A DNA stretch of 64,000 nucleotides from Methylotenera_A sp031429035 (GCA_031429035.1 JANOYU010000061.1:45895-109894), one strand, 5' to 3'; shown: positions 17,922 through 26,849, counted from the stretch's first letter. Program-made: numbers and translations. The notes: generated from the letters alone by a model not told the origin.

Positions 17922-20252
17922 TTAATAATCAAACTTAAGTTGCAAATAACCAGTCCTCTGCGGATACGGGTGAAACGCATAACCTTGGTAATTATTTAAA
18001 TTATCTATGCCTACACTGGCGGTTAATCGATTCGCAAATTTATAATTGGCTTTTACATCCACAAAAAAGTATTTACTGGTGCCCCCAAACGTGTCTGGGT
18101 TGCTATCACTGTTATCCAGCGTATTGTATTGCCTGCCACTATAACGCGCACCTAGCGAATAAGTTAAATTTGGGTTTTGATGATAAGTGGCGGCCAACTT
18201 ATATTGCTGCTTAGGAATACGCACAGGTTTGTTGCCGTTGCTGGCGGGGTTAATGCCATTTTTCAAAATTTCTGCATCGGTAAAAGTAGCATTTGCCAAA
18301 ATATCTAAACCATGAAAGCCAACATCCTCCCAAATGGTAGAAAGCTCAATACCATTGGTACGCACATGATCAATATTTTGAATAAACGAACAAGTAGTGG
18401 CCGCGCATGTGCCTGTGCCAAATGGAATTGCAGTACCAATACCCACCGTTTGGCTAATCAATGCGTCAAATTTACTCTCGTGGAACAAACTGGCGCGCAC
18501 TAAGCCATTAGCAAAGCGCCTCTCAGCTGTAAATTCGCCAGAAATCACTTCCTCTTCTTTCAAGTCTGGATTATTTTCAACCAAGCTTGTGCCTTGCGTT
18601 TGCTGTTGAAAAAGCTCACTTACCGTTGGAAAGCGGAAAGCTTGACCAATTGACGCCCTAAAGCCCCAGGCAGGTTCTGGTTCAAAACTGAGTGAAAGTT
18701 TGGGTGAAAATTTAGTCTCAGATTGATCTTTATAATTGGCTGTTCCCAATAACCCACCCAATATGGTTTGGTTACGACCATCACTCGCTTGCCAATATTC
18801 GGTGCGGCCACCCAATGTCAACGCCCATTCTGGGTTTATCTGCCATTTATCTTGCACAAATAAAGCCTGTGTTTGCGTTTGCCCACGTGAAGTTGCGGTT
18901 AACAAACCTTTGCTACCGCGCGACCAATCTGCGGTGTCATTGGTTTGGCTTTGCAAATTATAGTCATCAACGTGATAGCCAAACTCAATGGTATGGTCTT
19001 TAGGGCGTACTGTATTTAATCTCAAGGTGCCGCGCACTTCTAGCGCAGTCCAGCCAGTGCCAGCCAAATCTGTCACGCGGCCAACACGGTTGTTATAGGG
19101 GTTACCAGCAGCAGTGCTGCCAGTGGCAGATACAGTGGAAGCACTATTTTTATCTTTTTGGTAATCGTAATCAGACAAAGTCACTTGCCAATCAAAAAAG
19201 CCTTTGCTGTTACTTTTTACATCAAGCGCTTGCATCACATGAAAAGACTCCACTTCGGCTGGATTATTAAAGCCGTTGACGTCATAATTTTGACCATTAA
19301 ATGTCACACGGCCGTTGTAAATATCGTTACCCGCTGTATCTTTAATATAACTTTTTACATCTAAGCGACTATCTAAATCCCACACGCCCAACGTATAAGC
19401 GACTTTAATTTCAGGCGTAATATCATAGCTAAGCTTAATTTTTGCGTTAATTTGCTCGCTTTTATCGATGCCGGTTGCGCCAAAAGTAACGCGATTTTTA
19501 CCTGTTGGGTCTTTATCTAAAAACGCCCCTATAACAGCAGTTCTGCCGCCAGCTGCTGTACCAAGCGCAACACTGTTAGCAAATTGCATCGGTTGGCTTT
19601 CTGATTCTAACCTATCAATACTGGCAAAAAAGCTTAAATCGTTGATTTTATTACCAACAGAAAACGTTTCGTGGTTGCCCTTAAACGTTTCATCTGTGCC
19701 ATACAGCTCAAAATTTTGTGCAAAGGCTTGTGCGCTGGCGTGTGCCTCAAATTTTGTTGGCATACGCGTGTTTAAGCTAATGACGCCGCCCAACGAATTA
19801 CCTGCGTAAAGTGCCGAAAATGGGCCATACAATATGCTCACGCTATCAATTTCTTCAGGTGAAACCATTCCCCAGCGCGGCGCAAAACCAAAGGAATTAC
19901 CCAGTAAATTTGAAAGCAAAATGCCATCGGCATACAACAGCGTTTGTGCGGATGACAAAGTGCCTGTGGTTCTAGTAGCTATAGGGCCGTTGCGGTCACC
20001 AATATAGCGCTCGCGCACTTGAAAGCTGGGCAAATATTTCAGCGTTTGCTGCGATGTGGTGGCATTTACCGTATCTTGAATTTGCTGCCTGTTGTAGCTC
20101 TCCACCGCTGCTGGGTGATTAATAATACGGCTATCAAGCGTGGGCGCGCTTACGTTAATTTCGTCTAGCTCAATATTCTCTTTATGCTCGGCAAAAGAAA
20201 ATTGGCTAAAACCAAATAAAATACAAAAACCAAAAAATAAATTATTTTTCAT
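17922..20252 (-). CDS. TonB-dependent outer membrane receptor
   Basis: Outer-membrane gated channel, about 776 aa from the ATG at 20252 (MKNNLFFGF...FAEHK, a clean signal peptide; an ATG at 20303 would add an unlikely leader). The plug domain is visible (LDEINVSAPTLDS, then YLPSFQVRERYIGDRNG, ADGILLSN, and VSILYGPFSALYAGNSLGGVI). A long beta-barrel follows, ending in QRTGYLQLKFDY with the expected terminal aromatic residue. The substrate cannot be read from sequence. The upstream DUF2946-type gene, 60 bp away, is often linked with copper-type TonB receptors, so copper or another metal is the leading guess. Confidence 0.9.
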   Translation of the reverse strand: MKNNLFFGFCILFGFSQFSFAEHKENIELDEINVSAPTLDSRIINHPAAVESYNRQQIQDTVNATTSQQTLKYLPSFQVRERYIGDRNGPIATRTTGTLSSAQTLLYADGILLSNLLGNSFGFAPRWGMVSPEEIDSVSILYGPFSALYAGNSLGGVISLNTRMPTKFEAHASAQAFAQNFELYGTDETFKGNHETFSVGNKINDLSFFASIDRLESESQPMQFANSVALGTAAGGRTAVIGAFLDKDPTGKNRVTFGATGIDKSEQINAKIKLSYDITPEIKVAYTLGVWDLDSRLDVKSYIKDTAGNDIYNGRVTFNGQNYDVNGFNNPAEVESFHVMQALDVKSNSKGFFDWQVTLSDYDYQKDKNSASTVSATGSTAAGNPYNNRVGRVTDLAGTGWTALEVRGTLRLNTVRPKDHTIEFGYHVDDYNLQSQTNDTADWSRGSKGLLTATSRGQTQTQALFVQDKWQINPEWALTLGGRTEYWQASDGRNQTILGGLLGTANYKDQSETKFSPKLSLSFEPEPAWGFRASIGQAFRFPTVSELFQQQTQGTSLVENNPDLKEEEVISGEFTAERRFANGLVRASLFHESKFDALISQTVGIGTAIPFGTGTCAATTCSFIQNIDHVRTNGIELSTIWEDVGFHGLDILANATFTDAEILKNGINPASNGNKPVRIPKQQYKLAATYHQNPNLTYSLGARYSGRQYNTLDNSDSNPDTFGGTSKYFFVDVKANYKFANRLTASVGIDNLNNYQGYAFHPYPQRTGYLQLKFDY

Positions 20253-20311
20253 ACTAAAAACTCCAAATAAATAAAACCATTGGCCAATAAAAAGCCAATA
20301 CAAAAGATTAT

Positions 20312-20737
20312 TTAGTTGAAGCTGGGCGGCGCCTGTGCAGGCGGTGGAAGTGTTGAAAAAGGTGTGCTAATGACTTGAGTTGCCGCAGCAATATGCTGTG
20401 CTGTAGCAGTTAAAAATACAATAATTGGCGCATGTGGTGCTTGCAAAGCCGCATCAATACTGGGGCTAGCGCAAAATGGGCAATGCTGTAAATGGTGTTG
20501 AATACCAGCTGGTGATTTTTGTGAGCCTTGTGCTGGCAGTTCGGTCGCCAATTGTTGGCCCTTGGTGGTCAGTACTTGAATGGTGATTTTCTCACCACTT
20601 GTTGTACAAACCTCTTGCACAAACCCCGCGCTGCTATTGGCTTGCAGGGCATGTGAAATGCTAGGCGCAAGCGACGCAAATACAATCGCCAATAAAGCGA
20701 TTTTATTTAAAAACTTAAATAAATTTTGCGGCAACAT
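20312..20737 (-). CDS. DUF2946-like exported protein with HCPFC motif
   Basis: The 141 aa protein has a signal peptide (about residues 1-30), C44 in EVCTTSGEK, and the His/Cys motif HHLQHCPFC at residues 81-89. This is the pattern of DUF2946 family proteins, small periplasmic proteins often encoded beside copper-related TonB receptors. The tail is Pro/Ala-rich. It is the first gene of a three-gene unit with the TonB receptor and the BNR protein. The segment at the signal cleavage site (A-L-Q-A-N-S-S-A) is encoded by a palindrome copy. Function in metal binding is inferred. Confidence 0.75.
   Translation of the reverse strand: MLPQNLFKFLNKIALLAIVFASLAPSISHALQANSSAGFVQEVCTTSGEKITIQVLTTKGQQLATELPAQGSQKSPAGIQHHLQHCPFCASPSIDAALQAPHAPIIVFLTATAQHIAAATQVISTPFSTLPPPAQAPPSFN
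20614..20653 (-). repeat. Palindrome copy inside the DUF2946-like gene
   Basis: On the coding strand ATGCCCTGCAAGCCAATA is an exact 18-base match to the element. The loop and right arm are degenerate (AGCAGCGCGGGGTTTGT). It is read A-L-Q-A-N-S-S-A-G-F, the standard frame, exactly over the signal-peptide end. Confidence 0.8.
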
Positions 20738-20798
20738 CCGCTTATTTTAGCATTATTGGTTAAAATGCAAAATACTTATAAATTATAAGGCGACAAAT

Positions 20799-21740
20799 AT
20801 GGCAGGCGGTAGTTTATTAATGCTTTTAGACGACATTACCACGATGTTGGACGACGTTTCGGTAATGACCAAAGTGGCAGCCAAAAAAACTGCAGGCGTG
20901 TTGGGCGATGATTTAGCGCTAAATGCTCAACAAGTTAGCGGCGTAGATGCTAGCCGCGAAATACCAGTGGTGTGGGCGGTAGCAAAAGGCTCGTTTATTA
21001 ATAAACTAATCTTAGTGCCCGCCGCATTAGCCATTAGCTATTTTATCCCGTGGTTAATTACGCCATTGTTAATGATAGGCGGCGCATTTTTGTGTTTTGA
21101 AGGTTTTGAAAAAATTGCGCATAAGTTTTTGCATAAAGATGAAGCAGAATCGCATGACAAAGCCATTGAACAAGCAGTGGCCGACCCAAAAATTGATATG
21201 GTAGCGCTGGAGAAAGATAAAATTAAAGGCGCAATTCGTACCGATTTTATTTTATCAGCCGAGATTATTGTCATCGCACTAGGCACGGTGGCAACTGAAG
21301 TTTATAGCAAACAAGTGACAGTGGTTTCACTCATCGCGCTGATTATGACAGTTGGCGTGTATGGCTTGGTGGCAGGCATTGTTAAGCTGGATGACCTTGG
21401 CTTGCACCTGATGCTAAAAAAAGGCACCAGCCTTTACAAGCAGATCATCCGTAAAATTGGTTCAGGCATATTGGCTTTTGCACCAAAATTAATGGGGTTT
21501 TTAAGCATTGCTGGCACCGCCGCCATGTTTTTGGTGGGCGGCAGCATTATTGGGCATGGCATTCCCGCTATTCATCATTTAAGTGAAGGCTTAGTGGCCA
21601 GCGTACAAAATTTACCTGCAGTAGGCGGCGTGCTAAAAGTAGCTGGCCCCATGCTGGTAGATGCAATTGTTGGCTTAATTGTGGGCGCGATTTGTGTGGC
21701 GTTTTACATTGGATTTAATAAATTGCGACACAAACATTAA
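20799..21740 (+). CDS. yedI: DUF808 family (YedI-like) inner-membrane protein
   Basis: The 313 aa protein starts MAGGSLLMLLDDITTMLDDV, the signature of the DUF808/YedI family, followed by KTAGVLGDDLALNAQQVSG. Several hydrophobic segments follow (about residues 70-100, 150-190, 220-250 and 280-305), so it is a multi-pass membrane protein. The biological role of the family is not established. It is divergent from the DUF2946-like gene and ends just before an intergenic palindrome copy shared with a convergent oxidoreductase gene. Confidence 0.88.
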   Translation: MAGGSLLMLLDDITTMLDDVSVMTKVAAKKTAGVLGDDLALNAQQVSGVDASREIPVVWAVAKGSFINKLILVPAALAISYFIPWLITPLLMIGGAFLCFEGFEKIAHKFLHKDEAESHDKAIEQAVADPKIDMVALEKDKIKGAIRTDFILSAEIIVIALGTVATEVYSKQVTVVSLIALIMTVGVYGLVAGIVKLDDLGLHLMLKKGTSLYKQIIRKIGSGILAFAPKLMGFLSIAGTAAMFLVGGSIIGHGIPAIHHLSEGLVASVQNLPAVGGVLKVAGPMLVDAIVGLIVGAICVAFYIGFNKLRHKH

Positions 21741-21770
21741 GCATGTCATTAAATTTATATCATTAAATGC

Positions 21771-21809
21771 ATGCCCTGCAAGCCAATATCTATGCGGCTT
21801 GTAGGGCAT
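21771..21809. repeat. Intergenic copy of the 39-bp palindrome (near consensus)
   Basis: ATGCCCTGCAAGCC, loop AATATCTATGC and GGCTTGTAGGGCAT form the cleanest inverted repeat of the family. It lies between the convergent yedI and the sulfite-oxidase-like gene, where it could end both transcripts. Confidence 0.92.
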
Positions 21810-21843
21810 ATTTTATTCATCACCGCTAAAACGCTGTACCAGC

Positions 21844-22485
21844 TTATTCGTCATCACTGAAGCGCTGTTCTTTAAACGGGTCAGCTTCGTTGTGATAACC
21901 ACGCACTTCCCAAAAGCCACGTCTATCATGCTCGTGCAGCTCAATGGCTTTTAGCCATTTTGCGCCTTTCCAGGCATAGCGTTTTGGCACAATCATACGC
22001 GCTGGGCCGCCATGGTCGCGGCTTAGTGGCTTGCCTAACACCGAATGCGCAATCAGCACATCATCATCTAACAAAGCTTCTAGTGGTAAATTAGTGGTGT
22101 AATTATCATAGCCATGTAACGTCACAAATTGCGCGTTTGGCAATGGCGCGGCCAGCGCTAAAATAGTTTGCGCGCTGACGCCAACCCAATCCATATCCAG
22201 CTGACTCCAACGTGTGACGCAGTGAAAGTCTGATACATCGTGCATTTGTGGCAAGGCATTAAACGCATCCCAGCCCAAATTTAGCTCATTTTCTACTAGG
22301 CCATACACACGCAAGTTCCAATTTCCAAGCGCAATTTCTGGCTTTATACCCATATCTAAAACAGGAAAATTTTTGACCTCAGTTTGCCCAGCAGGCACGC
22401 GGATATTGGCTCCCAGTTTGCCTGCAGCAGCACCTTTTTTGGCAATGGCAATTTTGCCTGCAATGAGCTTTTTCCAATCTGGCAC
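21844..22485 (-). CDS. Sulfite-oxidase-like molybdopterin oxidoreductase, cytoplasmic type
   Basis: The 213 aa protein has the oxidoreductase molybdopterin-binding fold of the sulfite oxidase / MsrP / YuiH type. The likely Mo-coordinating Cys is C89 in SDFHCVTRWSQ. Other family stretches are WNLRVYGLVEN near residue 56, VTLHGYDNYTTNLPLE near residue 122 and DHGGPARMIVPKRYAWKGAKW near residue 167. No Tat or Sec signal is present, which argues for a cytoplasmic YuiH-like protein rather than periplasmic MsrP; the substrate is unknown. It follows lspA on the same strand with about 30 bp between them. Confidence 0.88.
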   Translation of the reverse strand: MPDWKKLIAGKIAIAKKGAAAGKLGANIRVPAGQTEVKNFPVLDMGIKPEIALGNWNLRVYGLVENELNLGWDAFNALPQMHDVSDFHCVTRWSQLDMDWVGVSAQTILALAAPLPNAQFVTLHGYDNYTTNLPLEALLDDDVLIAHSVLGKPLSRDHGGPARMIVPKRYAWKGAKWLKAIELHEHDRRGFWEVRGYHNEADPFKEQRFSDDE

Positions 22486-22516
22486 TTACCTACCCCCACG
22501 CGTGAAAACGCTAAAT

Positions 22517-22987
22517 TTATTTCTTTTCAGTTTTAAAGCTATCCCACAATAAAAGCGCGACACCCACGCAAATCGCGCTATCGGCCACATTAAATGCGGG
22601 CCAGTAAAAATTATTCACGTGAAAATATAAAAAATCTACCACATAGCCCAACGTAAGCCTATCGTACAAATTGCCAATCGCGCCACCTAACACTAGGGCC
22701 AGGCCAAGGCAAAAAAGTTTGTTGTGCAGATTTTTTATAATTAAATAGGTAATCACAACAATAGCGACGACTGAAATAGCGGTAAAAAACCACTTTTGCC
22801 AGCCGCCGGCATCGGCTAAAAAGCTAAACGCCGCGCCTTCGTTATGAAAGCGCACCAGCTCAAAAAAGCTGGTCATGGGTTGGCGATCGCCATGCTGAAA
22901 AGCTTGCTCAATTAAGTGTTTGGTAAATAAATCTAGCGCGACGATAACGGCACTTAAGCCAAACCAGCGATAGCTATTTTTAAGCAT
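22517..22987 (-). CDS. lspA: Prolipoprotein signal peptidase LspA
   Basis: Inner-membrane aspartic protease that removes signal peptides from lipidated prolipoproteins. I start at the ATG at 22987 (MLKNSYRWFGL), giving 156 aa and an 8-bp overlap with the end of ileS. An upstream frame to 23011 would sit further inside ileS. Four membrane segments are evident. The catalytic Asp residues lie in GAIGNLYDRLTLGYVVDF and FNVADSAI, both family hallmarks. The ileS-lspA order is conserved in many bacteria. Confidence 0.96.
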   Translation of the reverse strand: MLKNSYRWFGLSAVIVALDLFTKHLIEQAFQHGDRQPMTSFFELVRFHNEGAAFSFLADAGGWQKWFFTAISVVAIVVITYLIIKNLHNKLFCLGLALVLGGAIGNLYDRLTLGYVVDFLYFHVNNFYWPAFNVADSAICVGVALLLWDSFKTEKK

Positions 22988-25934
22988 ATTTTCTAACTTC
23001 GCCCGCACCAAATAAATTGCTCACGCAGCGGCCGCAAATCGTTGGGTGATCAGCATCCACGCCTACGCTTGCCACATAGTGCCAGCAACGTTCGCATTTT
23101 GCTTGCGAGCTTGGTTTTACCAGTATTTTTTGCGCATCTTTAGTTGCCGCTTTAAACACTTTTGCGCTGGATGTAATCGTCACAAATTTTAAGTCATCGC
23201 CCAAGCTATTTAGCGCATCAAAACTTTCCGCATCTGCATAAAATTCCAGCTCCGCTTGCAGGCTTGATCCAACCTGACTGGCACTGCGTAACACCTCAAT
23301 TTCTTTAGCTGCATCTGCACGAGCAGAAACTACTGCCTTCCAAGCCGCTATTCTATTGGCTTGCAGGGCATGTGCTGGGATGTCGTACCATACATCTTCA
23401 AACACACTTTTGTCTTCACCCAAGTTTAAGGTGTGCCAAATTTCATCGGCAGTAAAACTTAAAATGGGCGCAATTAAGCGCATAAATGTGTGTGTAATAT
23501 GAAGCAGCGCGCTTTGCGCGGCACGGCGGGTGGGCGAGTTTTCGCCACTGGTATACAGCCTATCTTTTAAAATATCCAGGTAAAAACTGCCTAAATCGTC
23601 ACTGCAGAAACTCACCAACTTTTGTACCGCTAAGTGAAATTCGTAACGCTCATAATCGGCCAATACTTCGGTTTGTAGTTTTTGTGTTAAATATAGCGCG
23701 TAACGATCAATTTCTAGCCATTGTTCAACTGGCAACAAGTCTTTGCTCGCATCAAAATCAGCTATATTCGCCAGCAAAAATTTTGCTGTATTGCGAATTT
23801 TTCGATAGCTATCGGCCACGCGTTTTAAAATTTCGTCACTAATTGTCAGCTCGCCAGAATAATCGGTGCTGGCCGCCCACAAGCGCAAAATATCTGCCCC
23901 ATAAGTATCCATCACTTTTTGCGGCGCGACCACGTTGCCTTTAGATTTACTCATTTTATGGCCGTTGCCATCCACCACAAAACCGTGTGTCAGCAAGGCC
24001 TCATAAGGCGCACGACCATCAATAGCGCAGCCTGTGAGCAAGCTAGATTGAAACCAACCGCGATGTTGATCGGAGCCTTCTAAATACAAATCTGCAGGAA
24101 AGTTAAGTTCTGGCCTGCGCTTAAGCACAGCTGCATGTGTAGCGCCTGAGTCAAACCAAACATCTAAGGTATAAGTGACTTTTTTATAGTCTTTATTGAT
24201 GCCACTAGAATTGTCACAGCAAGCCGCACTGGTATTGGCCTGCAGGAAAGCAGCCTCATCTAAACTAAACCAAGCTTCAACGCCACTTTTTTCTACCAGC
24301 AACGCTGCGGCTTCTAGCAAATCTGCGGTTTGTGGGTGCGGCTCACCTGTTTCTTTATGCACAAAAAATGGCATCGGCACACCCCAGTTTCGCTGCCGCG
24401 ATACGCACCAATCTGGCCGATTTTTAATCATCGCTTCTAAACGCGCGCGGCCCCAAGCGGGGAAAAACTCGGTTGCATCTACGGCTAAATTTGCCAACCT
24501 TCTTAAGCTAGTCCCCTCGCCCGTAAGCGGGAGAGGGTTAGGGAGAGGGGCATTTTTTGCTACTTGCATAGCTTGCCCCTCTCCCCCAGCCCCTCTCCCG
24601 CTAACGGGCGAGGGGAGTCCTGCAGCATTCATGCCAATAAACCACTGATGTGTGGCCAATTGCATGAGCGGTGTTTTGTGGCGCCAACAATGTGGAAAGC
24701 TGTGATTTAAACGTGCACTTGCGAGCAAAGTACCGTTTTCTTGCATCTTAGCCAAAATGACATTATTCGCTTCTTGGCGAGTTAAGCCTCTGATTGCTTC
24801 AAACTCAACCAACTCGCTATTAAAGAATTTGCCATCACCACCCATTAAAATACGTGGCTTTTCATTGGGGAAATTAGCTTTCATTACCAGCCAGTCATCA
24901 TTACCATGCGCAGCGGCAGTATGCACTAAGCCAGTACCTGCTTCGGTAGTAACATGTTCACCGCAAATGATTGGTACTTGACGTTTGTCAAACGGATGTG
25001 CGGCAAGTAGCAACCCAAACTCTCGACCATATTGCGAACCCAACATCCACCACTGACCATCTTCAACACCAAATCTTTTAAGGGATACTTCCAGTAGCTC
25101 ATGCGCAAGTAGGAATGTGCCCTTTGTCGTGTCAACAATGCAATAAAGCAAATCAGGATTAATGCTAATTGCTTGATTGGCTGGCAAAGTCCAAGGTGTT
25201 GTTGTCCATATAACAGCAAACACTTCTTTATCTTTCAGTAAATCTTCGCTTATTTCAAATATTTGAGTTAAACGCAGATTGTTAGTTACCCTAAACCCCA
25301 CATCAATGGCTGGTGAGTTCACATCTTCGTACTCCACCTCAGCCTCAGCTAGCGCACTGCCGCAATCCACGCACCAATGCACAGGCTTGCTGCCCTGGTA
25401 CAAATAGCCATTATCTTGAATTGTTCCCAAAGCACGCATGATGTCGGCTTCGGTTTTGAAATCCATTGTTAGGTATGGGTTGTCCCAATCGCCCAACACA
25501 CCCAAACGGATAAAATCTTTCTTTTGTTTTTCTACTTGTTCGGCGGCATAGGCGCGGCATAACTCACGAAACTTAGCGGGGTCAATATTTTTGCCGTGGG
25601 TTTTTTCTACCACCAGCTCAATCGGCAAGCCGTGACAATCCCAGCCTGGCACATACGGCGCGTCATACCCCGAAAGCGTTTTAGATTTAACGATAATATC
25701 TTTTAAGATTTTATTAACGGCATGACCAATATGAATATCGCCATTGGCATAAGGTGGGCCATCATGCAGAATGAATTTTTTTGCGCCTTTGCGCGATGAA
25801 CGAATACGCTCGTACAGCTTTTTATCTTGCCATTGTTTTAACCATGCAGGCTCGCGCTTGGCCAAATCGCCGCGCATGGGAAAAGGCGTTTCAGGCTGGT
25901 TGATTTTATATTTGTTTTGGTTGGTATCTGTCAT
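22980..25934 (-). CDS. ileS: Isoleucyl-tRNA synthetase with in-frame repeat insertions
   Basis: Class I synthetase charging tRNA-Ile. The catalytic core is intact: PPYANGDIHIGHAVNK near residue 57 (HIGH), LEGSDQHRGWFQSSLL, and GHKMSKSKGNV (KMSKS) near residue 660. A C-terminal zinc finger (CERCWHYV...CGRC) is present. At 984 aa it is longer than the usual roughly 930-940. About 37 extra residues (439-475, PSPVSGRGAGGEG...PLPLTGEG) come from an inverted-repeat pair. A further run near residues 562-573 (L-Q-A-N-T-S-A-A-C-C) comes from a palindrome copy. A second palindrome copy near residue 856 does not lengthen the protein. It overlaps ribF upstream and lspA downstream by a few bases. Confidence 0.97.
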   Translation of the reverse strand: MTDTNQNKYKINQPETPFPMRGDLAKREPAWLKQWQDKKLYERIRSSRKGAKKFILHDGPPYANGDIHIGHAVNKILKDIIVKSKTLSGYDAPYVPGWDCHGLPIELVVEKTHGKNIDPAKFRELCRAYAAEQVEKQKKDFIRLGVLGDWDNPYLTMDFKTEADIMRALGTIQDNGYLYQGSKPVHWCVDCGSALAEAEVEYEDVNSPAIDVGFRVTNNLRLTQIFEISEDLLKDKEVFAVIWTTTPWTLPANQAISINPDLLYCIVDTTKGTFLLAHELLEVSLKRFGVEDGQWWMLGSQYGREFGLLLAAHPFDKRQVPIICGEHVTTEAGTGLVHTAAAHGNDDWLVMKANFPNEKPRILMGGDGKFFNSELVEFEAIRGLTRQEANNVILAKMQENGTLLASARLNHSFPHCWRHKTPLMQLATHQWFIGMNAAGLPSPVSGRGAGGEGQAMQVAKNAPLPNPLPLTGEGTSLRRLANLAVDATEFFPAWGRARLEAMIKNRPDWCVSRQRNWGVPMPFFVHKETGEPHPQTADLLEAAALLVEKSGVEAWFSLDEAAFLQANTSAACCDNSSGINKDYKKVTYTLDVWFDSGATHAAVLKRRPELNFPADLYLEGSDQHRGWFQSSLLTGCAIDGRAPYEALLTHGFVVDGNGHKMSKSKGNVVAPQKVMDTYGADILRLWAASTDYSGELTISDEILKRVADSYRKIRNTAKFLLANIADFDASKDLLPVEQWLEIDRYALYLTQKLQTEVLADYERYEFHLAVQKLVSFCSDDLGSFYLDILKDRLYTSGENSPTRRAAQSALLHITHTFMRLIAPILSFTADEIWHTLNLGEDKSVFEDVWYDIPAHALQANRIAAWKAVVSARADAAKEIEVLRSASQVGSSLQAELEFYADAESFDALNSLGDDLKFVTITSSAKVFKAATKDAQKILVKPSSQAKCERCWHYVASVGVDADHPTICGRCVSNLFGAGEVRKYA
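23334..23371 (-). repeat. Palindrome copy inside ileS (C-terminal part)
   Basis: On the coding strand CATGCCCTGCAAGCCAATA matches the element exactly and CGGCTTGGAAGGCA follows the right arm with two changes. It is read A-L-Q-A-N-R-I-A-A-W, the standard frame. Comparison from memory with other IleS proteins suggests no change in length. Confidence 0.8.
24215..24252 (-). repeat. Palindrome copy inside ileS (editing/catalytic linker)
   Basis: On the coding strand TTCCTGCAGGCCAATACC and AGTGCGGCTTGCTGTG follow the element. It is read F-L-Q-A-N-T-S-A-A-C-C, the standard frame. Here the protein is about 12 residues longer than E. coli IleS before YTLDVWFDSG, so it looks like a real insertion. Confidence 0.8.
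24509..24619. repeat. 111-bp inverted-repeat pair inserted in frame in ileS
   Basis: Two arms of about 42 bp, 24509-24550 and 24575-24619, are near-perfect inverted copies built on CCCCTCGCCCGTTAGCGGG and GAGAGGGG, separated by a 24-base AT-rich spacer. The length is a multiple of three, so ileS stays open. It encodes Gly/Pro-rich residues ending PLPLTGEG. This CCCTCTCCC-type repeat is widely scattered in proteobacteria, usually between genes. Confidence 0.93.
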
Positions 25935-26845
25935 TTTGTTATTTCAAAAAATTTTCTTGCCACGTCAATATCTACCGCAATTTGCGCTTTTAACGCTTCT
26001 AAGCTCTCAAACTTCATTTCTTCGCGAATTTTGTACAAAAATTCAACATGCACATGTTTTCCATATAAATAATCATTAAAATCAAGCACATGCACCTCAA
26101 GCAATAGTTTTTGTACACCGCCTATGGTTGGTCTAACACCCAAATTAGCGACGCTTTTTAAACCTTGCAATTTGCCTGTACTCAATTTTACGGCATAAAC
26201 GCCTGTTAGCGCAGGCCGCTCGTGCTTAATATGCACATTGGCGGTAGGGAAACCCAGCTCGCGACCACGTTTTGCGCCATGCACAACTTTGCCGCTAATG
26301 CTGTAATGGCGACCTAATAACTGCGCGGCTAAATCTAAATTACCCGAAAATAGCGCATCGCGCACACGTGTGCTAGATACCCGTTCTGCATTAAAATCGA
26401 CGCGTGGCATTGAAATAAGGTCAAAATCAGCCACTTTGAAGTCATTAATATTACCAGCACGTTTGGCGCCAAACTTAAAATCTTCGCCCACCAAAATCGT
26501 GTTGGCATTCAGTTTGTCGCGCAACATGCTTATAAAATCTGCTGCATTAATGGCGGCAAAGCGCTGATTAAACGCGCACACGAATACTTTTTGTATGCCT
26601 GCCGCTTCAAAATATTCTAATTTCTCGCGCAAATTACTAAGCCGCGCGGGCGCATTAAGCGGCGTAAAAAACTCGCGCGGATGCGGCTCAAACGTCATTA
26701 CAGCTGCTGTTTTACCTAGCCTGTAAGCCGCATCAATATTGGCTTGCAGCAGTGCTTGGTGGCCTAGATGCATGCCATCAAAATTGCCAATAGCTAAGGT
26801 AATGGCTTCGCAAGGTTGGGCTGGTAAATGGCGAAAAACTTGCAT
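25931..26845 (-). CDS. ribF: Bifunctional riboflavin kinase / FAD synthetase
   Basis: Converts riboflavin to FMN and then FAD. I start at the ATG at 26845 (MQVFRHLP), giving 304 aa, close to the family norm; an open frame to 26908 runs back into murJ. The FAD synthetase domain shows LAIGNFDGMHLGHQALL, TFEPHPREFF and RVSSTRVRDAL. The kinase domain shows GRELGFPTANV and YLYGKHVHVEFL. The helix after HQALL is encoded by a palindrome copy (L-Q-A-N-I-D-A-A-Y-R) without a change in length. It overlaps ileS by four bases and starts right after murJ. Confidence 0.96.
   Translation of the reverse strand: MQVFRHLPAQPCEAITLAIGNFDGMHLGHQALLQANIDAAYRLGKTAAVMTFEPHPREFFTPLNAPARLSNLREKLEYFEAAGIQKVFVCAFNQRFAAINAADFISMLRDKLNANTILVGEDFKFGAKRAGNINDFKVADFDLISMPRVDFNAERVSSTRVRDALFSGNLDLAAQLLGRHYSISGKVVHGAKRGRELGFPTANVHIKHERPALTGVYAVKLSTGKLQGLKSVANLGVRPTIGGVQKLLLEVHVLDFNDYLYGKHVHVEFLYKIREEMKFESLEALKAQIAVDIDVARKFFEITK
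26718..26756 (-). repeat. Palindrome copy inside ribF
   Basis: On the coding strand CTGCTGCAAGCCAATATT and GATGCGGCTTACAGG match the element closely. It is read L-Q-A-N-I-D-A-A-Y-R, the standard frame. E. coli RibF has the same number of residues here, so codons were replaced, not added. Confidence 0.75.
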
Positions 26846-26849
26846 GTAA

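Noticed and set aside
24196..24648. 150-aa open frame on the plus strand opposite ileS
   Set aside because: Antisense shadow of ileS. It contains the complement of the inverted repeat, which keeps several frames open; no start signal or homology.
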